In this document: positions 1-8,004 of the stretch, in pieces
Position numbering within the stretch: position 1 is the first letter of the stretch
How the letters are laid out: each line of letters opens with the position of its first letter
Assembly (NCBI GenBank): GCA_019312665.1
Contig: JAFDCZ010000019.1
Location: 1-33,070 of the forward strand
Length of the DNA stretch: 33,070 nt
Direction: 5' to 3'
Origin: Deltaproteobacteria bacterium
GTDB lineage: Bacteria; Myxococcota_A; UBA9160; UBA6930
The notes under the pieces: generated by a model
Databases searched by the model: none
What the model saw: the letters and a program-made list of their open reading frames with translations, nothing else
What the model was told of the DNA's origin: nothing
Translations under genes and position numbers: made by a program

Positions 1-343
1 GCTTGTCGAGGTCGACGACCACGTTCTGGATGGTGAAGGTCGGCGCGATCACGGTCGATGCGCGAAGCGTTCCCATGTCGAGATTCAAGCGTGCCTCGCC
101 GATGCCGAGAAACTGGGGAGCCGAGAATCCCTCCGGATTGGCCACCTCGAGATCCGCCAGTACGAAGGAACCGGTGAAGACATCGATCGCGACCGAGTCG
201 AGACTCGTCTCCACGCCGAGCGCCATGGTCGAGCCATGCCCGATCAGACCTTGGGCAATCCCGTTGATGCGGCTCCAGACCACGAAGCAGAGTATGGCAA
301 CGACGCAAAGCCCGATCGTGAGTGCGATCCATCCACGGTTCAT
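1..343 (-). CDS. AsmA-like membrane-anchored protein, N-terminal part (runs off the window)
   Basis: Only the first 114 codons lie in the window; the rest continues beyond position 1. ATG at 341-343 is preceded by GGGAGG about 10 nt upstream. Residues 5-23 form one hydrophobic anchor. The following stretch has the pattern of AsmA/DUF748-type proteins just after their anchor: a short beta-rich segment with V-A-N-P-E-G-F at 67-73, then alternating strands ending in a D-L-D-K segment. Members of that family are inner-membrane-anchored periplasmic proteins linked to lipid transport or outer-membrane homeostasis. It lies 110 nt downstream of the hydrolase on the same strand and could be read through from it. 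Family assignment rests on pattern only, because most of the protein is missing. Confidence 0.6.
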   Translation of the reverse strand, partial: MNRGWIALTIGLCVVAILCFVVWSRINGIAQGLIGHGSTMALGVETSLDSVAIDVFTGSFVLADLEVANPEGFSAPQFLGIGEARLNLDMGTLRASTVIAPTFTIQNVVVDLDK

Positions 344-453
344 GCTGGAGATCCTCCCAGGCCGATGATGGCACGAACCGGGGGAAGCGTCCCGGGCTGA
401 CAAGAACTGATGCTGGGACTCCGACCCGCCAGAACTCGACCCGACGTCCGCGA

Positions 454-1554
454 TCAAGCCTGGCTGGCAATGTTCTCCGCGGACTTCGCCGCACGCGGAG
501 CGCAGCGTTCGAGAAAACTCGCGATCTCATCGAGCGCTTCTCGCGTCTCCTCGAGCTCCGGCCCGAACATCTGCCAGACGTGGACCATATGGGGCCACGT
601 CTGGAGGGTCGCAGGCGAGCCGGCTGCGCGGGCCTTGTTGACCCAACGCCGGCCGTCGCCGACCAGCATCTCGGCATCGCTTCCGTGAACCAGCGTGGGC
701 GGCAGGTTCGAAAGATCGCCGCATGCCGGGGAGACACTCGGATGATCCGGGCGAATCCGCGCGAGCAGCCAGGAGCCATAGAACAGCAGCGTAATCGGCA
801 GCCGAAAAACGGCGGCCAGCGGCCTGAGAATCGGGTCGGTGGCGGCGTTGGCGCGAAGTGTGGGGCTTCGGAGTGTCATGTCCGTGGCCGGCGAAAGTGC
901 GACAGCCCCGTCGGCCGCACGCAGGCCCTCGTCACGCGCCCAGGCGAGGAGCATGAGCGTGAGATTGCCTCCAGCCGAATCTCCTGCGACGAAGAGCGCC
1001 TGCACGGGCGCCGCTCCGTCGGGTCCGTTCTCCAGGATCCAACGATAGGCCGTCTGGCAATCCTCGATGCCGGCCGTGCGGCGATGCTCCGGCATCAAGC
1101 GGTAGTCCACGGCGAGAACGGCGGCGCCTGCCAACTGCGAGAGCTTCGCAGTCAACGTGCGATGGCTCTTGGGGCTGCCTACGACGAAGCCGCCTCCATG
1201 CACGTAGAGAAGACGCCGATCGGGATCGGCACCCGGGGCGAGCACCCACTCCCCAGCAAGATGGCCGGCGCCGGCCGCTCGTACCTCGACCGGCAGGTCT
1301 TCCAGGTCGAATAGCGTGTCGAGCTGCGTTCGCAGGGCTTGCAAACGCTTCTTGCCGAAGGCCCCGTCGGCACTCAGGGTGCTGATACGGGCAAGAGCAT
1401 CCGCCTGACCCTCAGTCGGATCGGCTCGCTCTGAAAAGGGCGCCTCGCGCGGCTCGTCGAAGGCCGTCAGCTCCGATCGACGCAAATGGGTCCATGCCAG
1501 CAGCCCGAGGGCAATGCCGACCACTACCAGGCCCAGCAGGATCCACAGCCCCAT
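454..1554 (-). CDS. alpha/beta hydrolase, HSL (GDXG) family, membrane-anchored
   Basis: This 366-aa carboxylesterase/lipase-like enzyme belongs to the hormone-sensitive-lipase group. It shows the oxyanion-hole motif HGGGF at 119-123 and the nucleophile motif GDSAGG at 191-196 (Ser193). An acidic site lies at E295/D300, with the catalytic His near 325 in a M-V-H-V-W context. Residues 2-20 are strongly hydrophobic, so the protein is probably anchored in the inner membrane by its N-terminus. The start at 1554 has AAGGAG five nt upstream. It follows the enoyl-CoA hydratase gene by 54 nt on the same strand and is probably co-transcribed. The substrate is unknown; an acyl ester is a reasonable guess. 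Confidence 0.88.
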   Translation of the reverse strand: MGLWILLGLVVVGIALGLLAWTHLRRSELTAFDEPREAPFSERADPTEGQADALARISTLSADGAFGKKRLQALRTQLDTLFDLEDLPVEVRAAGAGHLAGEWVLAPGADPDRRLLYVHGGGFVVGSPKSHRTLTAKLSQLAGAAVLAVDYRLMPEHRRTAGIEDCQTAYRWILENGPDGAAPVQALFVAGDSAGGNLTLMLLAWARDEGLRAADGAVALSPATDMTLRSPTLRANAATDPILRPLAAVFRLPITLLFYGSWLLARIRPDHPSVSPACGDLSNLPPTLVHGSDAEMLVGDGRRWVNKARAAGSPATLQTWPHMVHVWQMFGPELEETREALDEIASFLERCAPRAAKSAENIASQA

Positions 1555-1608
1555 GGCTTCTCCTTCAGTCTTTCTCGTGCAGCGGCCGGTCGCCCGACGA
1601 GGTGATCG

Positions 1609-2415
1609 TCACTTGGGATCCTCGAACTTCGGCTCGCGCTTCTGCATGTTGGCTTTGACCGCCTCTACCTGATTGGGCGATCCCAACAGCCTCTTTTGCA
1701 GCTCGGTCTCCAGCTTCAGGCCTTCCTCGATCGTTCCCTGGAAAGCTTGATTCCAGAGCTGCTTGCCAGCGCGCACCGCGTGGGGGTTGCGGCTCGCGAT
1801 CTCCTTGGCCAGGACCATCGCATCGGCATGAGGCGCCTCACTCACATGGGTTGCGATGCGCAGCTCCTTCGCCTCGGTTCCCGAGACGACCCGGCCCGTG
1901 AACGTCAGCTCCTTCAGCACATCGAGCCCCACGACGTGACGCGCCGTCTGTGTGGCGGCGACGTCGGGAATCAGCCCCCAATGGGCCTCGCGAATCGAGA
2001 GCCGGGCGTCCGGGGCCACGTAGCGGATGTCGGCGCCCATCGCGATCTGGAAGCCTGCGCCGTAAGCAACGCCGTGCACCGCGGCGATCACCGGAACGGG
2101 GACTTCCTGCCAGACCCAGGCGCAGCGCTGGGCGATGTTGGCCGGGCTCTCGGGCGTTCGGTCCAGCAGGTTGGGGCCGCTGCGATCCACACCGCCGCTC
2201 ATCAAGCTCGGAATGTCGAGCCCGCTGCAGAACGCGCGCCCTTCTCCGGAGAGAACGACGACGCGGACCTTCTTGTCTTCTGCGATCTCGAGCCCTGCGT
2301 CGATCAGCGCAATGAACATGTCGAGATCGACTGCATTCATCTTGTCGCCACGGACCATTCGGACATCGGCAATGCCATCGACCGTCTCGATCCGAACACG
2401 GTCTTCGTTGGGCAT
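1609..2415 (-). CDS. enoyl-CoA hydratase/isomerase family protein
   Basis: This 268-aa crotonase-fold protein probably acts on acyl-CoA thioesters in fatty-acid or related degradation. Visible crotonase features are the G-R-A-F-C-S-G-L-D oxyanion region near residue 65, A-V-H-G-V-A-Y-G-A-G-F near 115, and the I-R-E-A-H-W-G-L-I-P-D segment near 145. The E of R-E-A-H-W-G occupies the usual acid/base region. The open frame extends to a GTG at 2478, but ATG 2415 is preferred: AAGGAG lies 11 nt upstream and family alignment begins just after it. The gene is the first of a minus-strand group with the hydrolase at 454-1554. Its promoter must lie in the 77-nt divergent gap 2416-2492. Confidence 0.9.
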   Translation of the reverse strand: MPNEDRVRIETVDGIADVRMVRGDKMNAVDLDMFIALIDAGLEIAEDKKVRVVVLSGEGRAFCSGLDIPSLMSGGVDRSGPNLLDRTPESPANIAQRCAWVWQEVPVPVIAAVHGVAYGAGFQIAMGADIRYVAPDARLSIREAHWGLIPDVAATQTARHVVGLDVLKELTFTGRVVSGTEAKELRIATHVSEAPHADAMVLAKEIASRNPHAVRAGKQLWNQAFQGTIEEGLKLETELQKRLLGSPNQVEAVKANMQKREPKFEDPK

Positions 2416-2430
2416 GGAAAGGGGCTCTCC

Positions 2431-2460
2431 TTGATGTGACACGGGGTCTGCCAGTATGGC
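2431..2460 (+). promoter_or_regulatory. candidate sigma70-type promoter for the selenoprotein operon
   Basis: TTGATG (2431-2436) and TATGGC (2455-2460) are separated by 18 nt in the short divergent gap. They would place a start site about 25 nt before the ATG at 2493. Match to consensus is only moderate, and the elements overlap the leader of the minus-strand hydratase gene. Confidence 0.25.
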
Positions 2461-2492
2461 ACAATCGACACTTCTCACCGGGAGGTCCCCCC

Positions 2493-3944
2493 ATGCCCGA
2501 CCCGTCCCAGGCTCCGCTTCCCGACGGCCTCGTCGTGTTTCTCAAGCGCGATTGCCCGACTTGCGAGTTCGTCATCCCTGTACTGAAAGAGCTTGCGGCG
2601 AGACCAGGCCTCACCCTCTTCACCCAGGATGACCCGACCTTTCCGGAAGGTATGGGCGCTGAGGACGAGACGGACCTGGCCCGCTCCTGGCACCACGCCA
2701 TCGAAGCGGTGCCGACGTTGCTGCGCATCGAGAATGGCAAGGAGGCCGCTCGTGCGCTCGGCTGGCATCGCGGTGACTGGGAAGAGTTGGCGGGCGTCTC
2801 TGGCCTGGGTGCGGGACTTCCCGACTGGCGGCCCGGCTGCGGCTCCCTCTCCGTCGATCCGACCCGCGAACCGGAGTTGCGGCTGCGCTTCGAGGGTGGC
2901 GTGCTTCGCTCGCGACGCGTCGAACTGGCCGCACTCGAGGATGAGCAGGAGGCCATCTTCGAGCGGGGCTGGACCGATGGGCTGCCGGTCGTTCCGCCGA
3001 CCGAGGCCCGCGTGATGGCCATGCTCGAAGGAACGACGCGCGCGCCGGACGAGGTCGTTGCCACCGTGCCGCCTTCCCTGGTCGAGGTAACGGTCGAGAA
3101 GATCGCGATCAACGCCGTGATGGCTGGCTGCAAGCCTGAGTATCTGCCCATCGTGTTCGCCGCCGTCGAGGCGGTCTGTACCGACGAGTTCAACATGCAC
3201 GGAGTTCAGGCCACGACGATGGGATGCGTCCCGCTCGTCGTGGTCAACGGACCCATCCGACGCGCCGTCGGGATGAACTCGGGCGTTGCGGTGCTCTCGC
3301 CGGGCAATCGGGCCAACTCGACGATCGGTCGGGCACTGCAGCTGGTCATTCGCAATATCGGGGGGAGTCGTCCCGGCGAGATCGACCGCTCCACCTTCGG
3401 CCATCCCGGCAAGCTCGGCATGTGCTTCGCGGAGGACGAGGAAGCTTCGCCCTGGGAACCCTTCTCGACCGATTTCGGCGTCGCCGCCGGGACGAATACC
3501 GTGACCGTCTTTGCCTGCGAAGGCCCGCGGCTGATCGTCGATCAGCTCTCTCGGGAACCCGACTCCCTGGTGCGCAGCATGGCGGCTTGCTTGAAGGCGG
3601 TGCACCACCCGAAGCTGGGCGTTGCCCTCTCTGCCTTGCTGGTCATCGGGCCGGAGCATGGCCGCGTGTTTCGTGAAGCAGGCTGGAGCAAGGCGAAGCT
3701 CAAGCAGGAACTGGCCGAGGCACTCGTGTTGCGCGGCGGCGACGTGATGCGCGGCGCCGGCGGGATCGCCGAGGGCCTTCCGCTTCCTCCGGGCACGGAA
3801 GAAGTGCAGCTTCCCAAGTTCCGACCCGAAGCCTTTCACATCGTTTTCGCCGGAAGCGGCGCAGGCCTTTTCTCGACGATATTCGGGGGCTGGCTCACCG
3901 GCCCCGAAGGCAGCCAGGCCGTCACCCAGGAGATCACACCGTGA
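2493..3944 (+). CDS. thioredoxin-like domain fused to a large uncharacterised domain, partner of the UGSC selenoprotein
   Basis: This 483-aa protein begins with a thioredoxin/glutaredoxin-like domain (about 1-105). It has the redox motif C21-P-T-C24 after the first strand and a cis-proline segment A-V-P-T at 72-75. From about residue 155 comes a long conserved-looking domain starting with G-W-T-D-G-L-P-V-V-P-P-T. It carries further cysteines in A-G-C-K-P-E-Y and T-M-G-C-V-P, and I cannot name its function. ATG 2493 is chosen over the frame's earlier start because GGGAGG lies about 7 nt upstream. There is no signal peptide, so it is likely cytoplasmic. The stop overlaps the GTG start of the selenoprotein gene (GTGA at 3941-3944), implying coupled translation. 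A role as reductant of, or complex partner to, that protein is inference. Confidence 0.8.
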   Translation: MPDPSQAPLPDGLVVFLKRDCPTCEFVIPVLKELAARPGLTLFTQDDPTFPEGMGAEDETDLARSWHHAIEAVPTLLRIENGKEAARALGWHRGDWEELAGVSGLGAGLPDWRPGCGSLSVDPTREPELRLRFEGGVLRSRRVELAALEDEQEAIFERGWTDGLPVVPPTEARVMAMLEGTTRAPDEVVATVPPSLVEVTVEKIAINAVMAGCKPEYLPIVFAAVEAVCTDEFNMHGVQATTMGCVPLVVVNGPIRRAVGMNSGVAVLSPGNRANSTIGRALQLVIRNIGGSRPGEIDRSTFGHPGKLGMCFAEDEEASPWEPFSTDFGVAAGTNTVTVFACEGPRLIVDQLSREPDSLVRSMAACLKAVHHPKLGVALSALLVIGPEHGRVFREAGWSKAKLKQELAEALVLRGGDVMRGAGGIAEGLPLPPGTEEVQLPKFRPEAFHIVFAGSGAGLFSTIFGGWLTGPEGSQAVTQEITP

Positions 3945-4462
3945 CCGAACCTCGCATCCTTTTGGACCCCACCGACGAGCGCTCTCCGGCGATTCGGGAA
4001 CGCGCCCCGCGTCTCGATTCTCTCGATGGCCGCACCATCGGCCTGCTCGACATTTCGAAGGCGCGCGGCGACGTGTTCCTGGATCGGCTCGAAGAAGGGC
4101 TTCAGAAAAAGGGTGCCGGGGTCATCCGGTACAAGAAACCGACCTTCACGAAGCCGGCGCCGGTCGATCTACGCCACGAAATCGCTGTTCATTGCGATGC
4201 GGCGGTCGAAGCCCTTGCGGATTGAGGCAGCTGCACCACGTGCAGTTTGCACGACACGATCGATCTCGAGACCCGCGGCCTTCCGGCCATCTTCATTGCC
4301 ACGACAGAATTCACCGAAGCAGCGGACGCCCAGGCCAAGGCCCTCGGCGCCAACCCGATCGGCGTCTTCGTCGCCCACCCGATCCAAGACCGCACGGACG
4401 AAGAACTCCAGGCTCTCGCCGACGGCGTCCTCGAACAGATCGTCGCGGGCCTCACCACCTAG
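3941..4462 (+). CDS. UGSC-family selenoprotein (in-frame TGA read as selenocysteine)
   Basis: The frame opens at GTG 3941, with AGGAG about 8 nt upstream and overlapping the preceding stop. It meets TGA at 4223-4225 after 94 codons and continues in the same frame to TAG at 4460-4462. Reading TGA as selenocysteine gives 173 aa with U95-G-S-C98-T-T-C101, the defining motif of the UGSC selenoprotein family known from marine bacteria and deltaproteobacteria. The downstream part is clearly coding and folds on as one alpha/beta domain (P-A-I-F-I-A-T-T-E-F, then an A-L-G-A-N-P turn). A hairpin just after the TGA fits a bacterial SECIS. Standard gene callers would split this into a 94-aa product and a 71-aa fragment. 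U-x-x-C suggests thiol/selenol redox chemistry; the actual reaction is unknown. No selA, selB, selC or selD lies in the window. Confidence 0.92.
4223..4253 (+). promoter_or_regulatory. bacterial SECIS element after selenocysteine TGA
   Basis: Six nucleotides CGTGCA (4239-4244) pair perfectly with TGCACG (4248-4253) around a GTT loop (4245-4247). The first loop base, G4245, lies 20 nt after the TGA (4223-4225). This fits the bSECIS rule of an apical loop with a G in its first two positions 16-37 nt downstream of the UGA. A competing stem, CTGCAC 4231-4236 with GTGCAG 4240-4245, is also possible. The hairpin lies within coding sequence, as expected for SelB-dependent recoding. Confidence 0.8.
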
Positions 4463-4467
4463 AGAAG

Positions 4468-5724
4468 TCAACTCGTTGGTGTGATGCGGTAGCGGAGCGG
4501 GAGGTGTTTGAGGCCGACGACGAAGCTCGATTGGATCCACTCGGGCTCGCCCGCCAGTTCGACGTGCTCGAGGCGTGAAGTGAGTTCGCGGAACAGGGCG
4601 CGGGCTGAACGCCGGGCCAGGTTCGAGCCAAGGCAGAAGTGCTCGCCGATCCCGAAACCCACGTGGGGATTGGGGTCGCGGTCGATTCGGAAGCTGAAGG
4701 GATCTTCAAAGATCTCGTCGTCGCGGTTGGCCGAGGCGTAGAAGAGCACCACCTCGTCTCCCTCTCGGATGTTCTTGCCAGCGAGTTCGACATCGCGAGA
4801 GGCCGTGCGCTTCATGTAGTTGACCGGCGTCGTCCAGCGAACGATCTCTTCGAAGAGCGGATTCACCAGTTCTGGATTCACCCGTACACGCTCGAGTTCG
4901 TTCGGATTGTCGACGAGCGCTCGCATGCCTCCGGCGATCGCGTTCTTTGTCGTATCGTGGCCCGCGGTGAACGTGATGAGGTAGTAGCCGAAGGTTTCCA
5001 TCGGCCCCATCAACTCGCCGTCGACCTTGCCGTTTGCGAGAACGCTCGCGAGATCATCGCGAGGATTGGCCCGACGATCTTCGATGATCTTCGCGAAGAA
5101 CTGATAGAACTCGAGACCGAGCTCACGAATGGCCTGGGCGCGGTCGACACCCTTGCGCTGGAGGTCCGGATCGTCGGAACCAAACAGCTGGTTGGTCATC
5201 TCCAGGATATAGGGCTCGTCCTCCTGGGCGACTCCGAGAATCGAGCACAGAACGCGGAGCGGATGGGCCGTCGCCACTTCAATCGCAAAATCGCACTCGC
5301 CCTCTCCTGTGGCCCCGGCGAGCTTGTCGACTGTATCGCGCGCACTCTTTTCGACGACCGCATCGACCCGGGATAGTGCATTGGGAGTGAACCACCCGCT
5401 GGCCACTTTGCGAAACGTGCGGTGCTCCGGAGGATCCATCTCAATGATGGTCTTCATCATCCCGAGCCCCTGATCCTCTTCTCGGAATTTAGAACGGGTC
5501 TCATCGAGCATCACGATCCCTGGATCGCTCAAGAAAGTCTCCGGATCCTTCGAGATCCGGCAGATATCGGCATGTCGGGTGATCGCCCAGAAGGGGCCGT
5601 ACCCGGGCGGCTTACACAGGTGAACCGGGTCCTTCTCGCGAAGCTCAGTCCAGCTCTCATGCGGGGGACCCGCCGGCTCGTAAGCGGGCGGGTCGATGAG
5701 GTCGAGTCCGTCTGTCAATGCCAT
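4468..5724 (-). CDS. cytochrome P450
   Basis: This 418-aa soluble bacterial P450 monooxygenase has all core motifs. The I-helix oxygen-activation motif is A-G-H-D-T-T at 254-259, the K-helix ExxR is E293-I-V-R296, and the heme loop F-G-I-G-E-H-F-C-L-G has the proximal ligand Cys364. The start at 5724 has AGGAGG about 7 nt upstream. General resemblance is to bacterial steroid or terpene hydroxylating P450s, but the substrate cannot be read from the sequence. It lies 35 nt downstream of the LLM flavin oxidoreductase gene on the same strand, so the two probably form one operon. Its 3' end converges on the selenoprotein gene with only 5 nt between stops. No ferredoxin or reductase partner is in the window. 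Confidence 0.95.
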   Translation of the reverse strand: MALTDGLDLIDPPAYEPAGPPHESWTELREKDPVHLCKPPGYGPFWAITRHADICRISKDPETFLSDPGIVMLDETRSKFREEDQGLGMMKTIIEMDPPEHRTFRKVASGWFTPNALSRVDAVVEKSARDTVDKLAGATGEGECDFAIEVATAHPLRVLCSILGVAQEDEPYILEMTNQLFGSDDPDLQRKGVDRAQAIRELGLEFYQFFAKIIEDRRANPRDDLASVLANGKVDGELMGPMETFGYYLITFTAGHDTTKNAIAGGMRALVDNPNELERVRVNPELVNPLFEEIVRWTTPVNYMKRTASRDVELAGKNIREGDEVVLFYASANRDDEIFEDPFSFRIDRDPNPHVGFGIGEHFCLGSNLARRSARALFRELTSRLEHVELAGEPEWIQSSFVVGLKHLPLRYRITPTS

Positions 5725-5759
5725 CGCGGCATCCTCCTGATTCTTGAGCGAGGAACTCT

Positions 5760-7040
5760 CTAGCGCTGATCTTCGAATGCCTTCTCGCCCGCCGCTCTCA
5801 CCTTTTCCATGTTCTCGCGCTGCTCTGCGGTGAGAGCGGACTGGTCGGTGATCTGGCGCCCGAGAGCAGGAAAGGTCGGGATCTCGTCGTCGGAGAGCTC
5901 CTTCATCTTCTGCTTGCGGCTCATCGCCGCTTCCAGGTAGGGCGCGAGCTCTTCCATCTTGTTGCGCTCACGCTCCGCTTCCTCTTCCTTGAACTCGGGC
6001 ATCACGCGCTCCGCGAACAGCTCGAGCGATTCGCAGATGTGTTCGTGACGATTGCGCCCACCCTGCTGAATGAAGGTCACTTGATCCACGCCCGCCTCGG
6101 CGAATCCGCCAAGATGGGCACGCAGCTCGTCCGGCGTACCGATGCCGCGGTTCGCCCCGTCGTCGGGCAGCATCGGCCGCGCCTTCTCGAAGGCCTTCCA
6201 GATGTCCGTCCGGCCCGGCTTGTGCTCACCGAAGATGTAGTGATGGCCCAGGCCGAAGCCAAAGAAGCGGAAGCCATCTTGCCCACGGCGCTTGGCTTCT
6301 TCGGCATCTTCATGAAGCGAAAAGCCCGTCACCATCGCAATGTTCGGGTTGATGGCGTGACCGATCGGTACGCATTCCTCCTTGAGAATCCGGTAGTAAT
6401 CGTCGACCCACTTCTTGGCCTCTGCCGTGTCGACGAAGGCGAACGTGAGTGCGCCCATGCCGCAACGAGCGGCGAGCTTGATCGTCTCGCGGTTCGAGCA
6501 CGCCAGCCACAACGGCGGATGAGGCTTCTGAGCGGGCTTCGGCACGATGTTGCGACAAGGCATGTCGAAGAACTTGCCCTGGAACCCGGGGTAGGGATCC
6601 ATCGTCAGCATGTTCGCGATCTGCTCCGTCGCCTCATGCCAGGCTTCCCGCTTGCTCGCAACATCGACCTTGAATCCGCCGAGCTCGAGGATCGCGGAAG
6701 ACTCGCCTGTACCAAACTCGACACGGCCATTCGAGACCAGATCGAGGGTGGCGATGCGCTCGGCGACCCGCGCCGGGTGGTTGTAACCGGGAGGCGTCTG
6801 CACGATGCCATGGCCCAGACGAATCTTCTTGGTTCGCTGGGAGCACGCCGCCAGGAAGACTTCTGGGGCCGATGAATGGGAGTATTCCTCGAGGAAGTGA
6901 TGCTCCACCTCCCACGCGAAGTCGATACCCAGGCGATCGGCCAGCTCCACCTGATCGAGGGCCTCCTGGAAGAGACGCAGCTCGTCGCCCTCGTTCCAGG
7001 GGCGGGGCAGTTGATGCTCGTAGAAGATTCCAAACTTCAT
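5760..7040 (-). CDS. LLM-class flavin-dependent oxidoreductase
   Basis: This 426-aa protein is of the luciferase-like monooxygenase family, which uses reduced FMN or F420 in a TIM barrel. The first strand M-K-F-G-I-F-Y-E-H-Q-L, the E-V-E-H-H-F segment near 45, the L-G-H-G-I-V-Q-T-P region and the A-T-L-D-L-V-S-N-G-R-V-E-F-G-T-G motif near 98-113 are all typical. The C-terminal roughly 80 residues are highly charged and helical. ATG 7040 is preceded by AAGGAG. The gene sits between the PaaX-type regulator (31 nt gap) and the P450 (35 nt gap), which suggests a two-oxygenase pathway under one regulator. Whether the cofactor is FMN or F420 cannot be decided here. Confidence 0.93.
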   Translation of the reverse strand: MKFGIFYEHQLPRPWNEGDELRLFQEALDQVELADRLGIDFAWEVEHHFLEEYSHSSAPEVFLAACSQRTKKIRLGHGIVQTPPGYNHPARVAERIATLDLVSNGRVEFGTGESSAILELGGFKVDVASKREAWHEATEQIANMLTMDPYPGFQGKFFDMPCRNIVPKPAQKPHPPLWLACSNRETIKLAARCGMGALTFAFVDTAEAKKWVDDYYRILKEECVPIGHAINPNIAMVTGFSLHEDAEEAKRRGQDGFRFFGFGLGHHYIFGEHKPGRTDIWKAFEKARPMLPDDGANRGIGTPDELRAHLGGFAEAGVDQVTFIQQGGRNRHEHICESLELFAERVMPEFKEEEAERERNKMEELAPYLEAAMSRKQKMKELSDDEIPTFPALGRQITDQSALTAEQRENMEKVRAAGEKAFEDQR

Positions 7041-7071
7041 TGGGGCTCCTTGCTCTCGGGGCGCTGAAGGT

Positions 7072-8004
7072 TCAGACCGCGACGCTCTCGTCGAGGCCGG
7101 AAAAAAGGGTCAACGATCCGCGTTCGCGGCGCGCAGCCAAAGCCAGGCGACGGCTGCGCAGCAGGAGTTCGCGGGCCTCACGGCCGGGCCACGGGTCCGG
7201 CAACAGCTCGGCCGGCAGAAACGGATCCTGGTTCGGACTGTCCGCCCAGGCGCGAACCATCGCAAGGGCGCCGGGAATCAGCTCCGCGTCTTCCAGCGGT
7301 TGGCCGCTCTCGATGCGGGCTTCCAGGGCTTCGGGTGCCGACCTGTACCGGGCGACGAACCGTTCGTAGTGGATGGCCAGCTCATCGATGGGCCAGAGGG
7401 CCCGCGCGATGCAACGCGGCTCCCGGGTTCCCGCGACTTCGAGATCGACGGAGGTAGCGAGGGTGAGGCAGCCCTCGACGCCGAGTTCCTTTGCAGCATC
7501 CCGTACTGCGGACTCCCAGGCGTGGCATGACACATACAGGCCGCCCTGCAGCGCAGCACCGCCGAGCGTGATCAGTAGATCGCGGAGCGCATCGCGCGCG
7601 TCACGTCGCGCTTCGGGGACCGCAAAACCGACCAGATGCCATTCACCATTCCAAGGCGCGGCCCCCGCATCCTGACGATAGGCCAGCTTCAAGTTCCGCA
7701 GCCGCTCGCGCAACAGGCGAAGGCCCCGAGCCGTGGCTCGGTACACAGCCGTTCGGCCCGCTCCCTCACGTTCGAACAAGCCCGCCGCAACCATGCGTCG
7801 CAGGCAAGAGCGCACCTGGTCGGATGAAAACCCGCATTGCGCGGCCACCGGTGCCAGCTCGGCGAGCCGCAGCTCACCGTCCGTGCGCGTCATCCCAGCG
7901 ACGAGCAGCCGCGTCGCTCCCGCGGTCGCAGCCGGCTCCGCCGGAGCCTGCCCGGTCAAGCCGGGCTCGGTCGCATTCGAAACGATCGTTTGCGCCACGA
8001 CCAA
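7072..8004 (-). CDS. PaaX-family transcriptional regulator
   Basis: This protein of about 310 aa has the PaaX layout. An N-terminal winged helix (about 30-100) includes Q-V-R-S-C-L-R-R-M-V followed by G-R-T-A-V-Y in the wing. A PaaX central domain has W-N-G-E-W-H-L-V-G-F, R-R-D-A-R-D-A-L-R and L-Q-G-G-L-Y-V-S. A helical C-terminal part follows. PaaX proteins repress aromatic-acid (phenylacetyl-CoA) genes in response to CoA thioester ligands. Here the likely targets are the LLM oxidoreductase and P450 genes directly downstream. The start is uncertain: the frame opens with TTG at 8004, GTG 7998 is equally possible, and neither has a clear Shine-Dalgarno. The internal ATG 38 codons in would cut the first helix. 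Confidence 0.82.
   Translation of the reverse strand: MVVAQTIVSNATEPGLTGQAPAEPAATAGATRLLVAGMTRTDGELRLAELAPVAAQCGFSSDQVRSCLRRMVAAGLFEREGAGRTAVYRATARGLRLLRERLRNLKLAYRQDAGAAPWNGEWHLVGFAVPEARRDARDALRDLLITLGGAALQGGLYVSCHAWESAVRDAAKELGVEGCLTLATSVDLEVAGTREPRCIARALWPIDELAIHYERFVARYRSAPEALEARIESGQPLEDAELIPGALAMVRAWADSPNQDPFLPAELLPDPWPGREARELLLRSRRLALAARRERGSLTLFSGLDESVAV

Noticed and set aside
322..1314. 330-codon plus-strand frame opposite the HSL-family hydrolase
   Set aside because: The minus strand carries complete catalytic motifs there; the plus-strand translation has none.
1838..3196. 452-codon minus-strand open frame across the hydratase and thioredoxin-like genes
   Set aside because: Serine/arginine-rich low-complexity translation lying opposite or out of frame with two clear genes; a high-GC shadow frame.
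4247..4462. Independent 71-aa gene after the TGA
   Set aside because: It is in frame with the upstream 94 codons, has no ribosome site of its own, and the conserved U-G-S-C joins the two parts into one selenoprotein.
7981..7990. AACGATCGTT palindrome near the PaaX start as an operator
   Set aside because: Ten bases only and probably inside the coding sequence; likely chance in GC-rich DNA.
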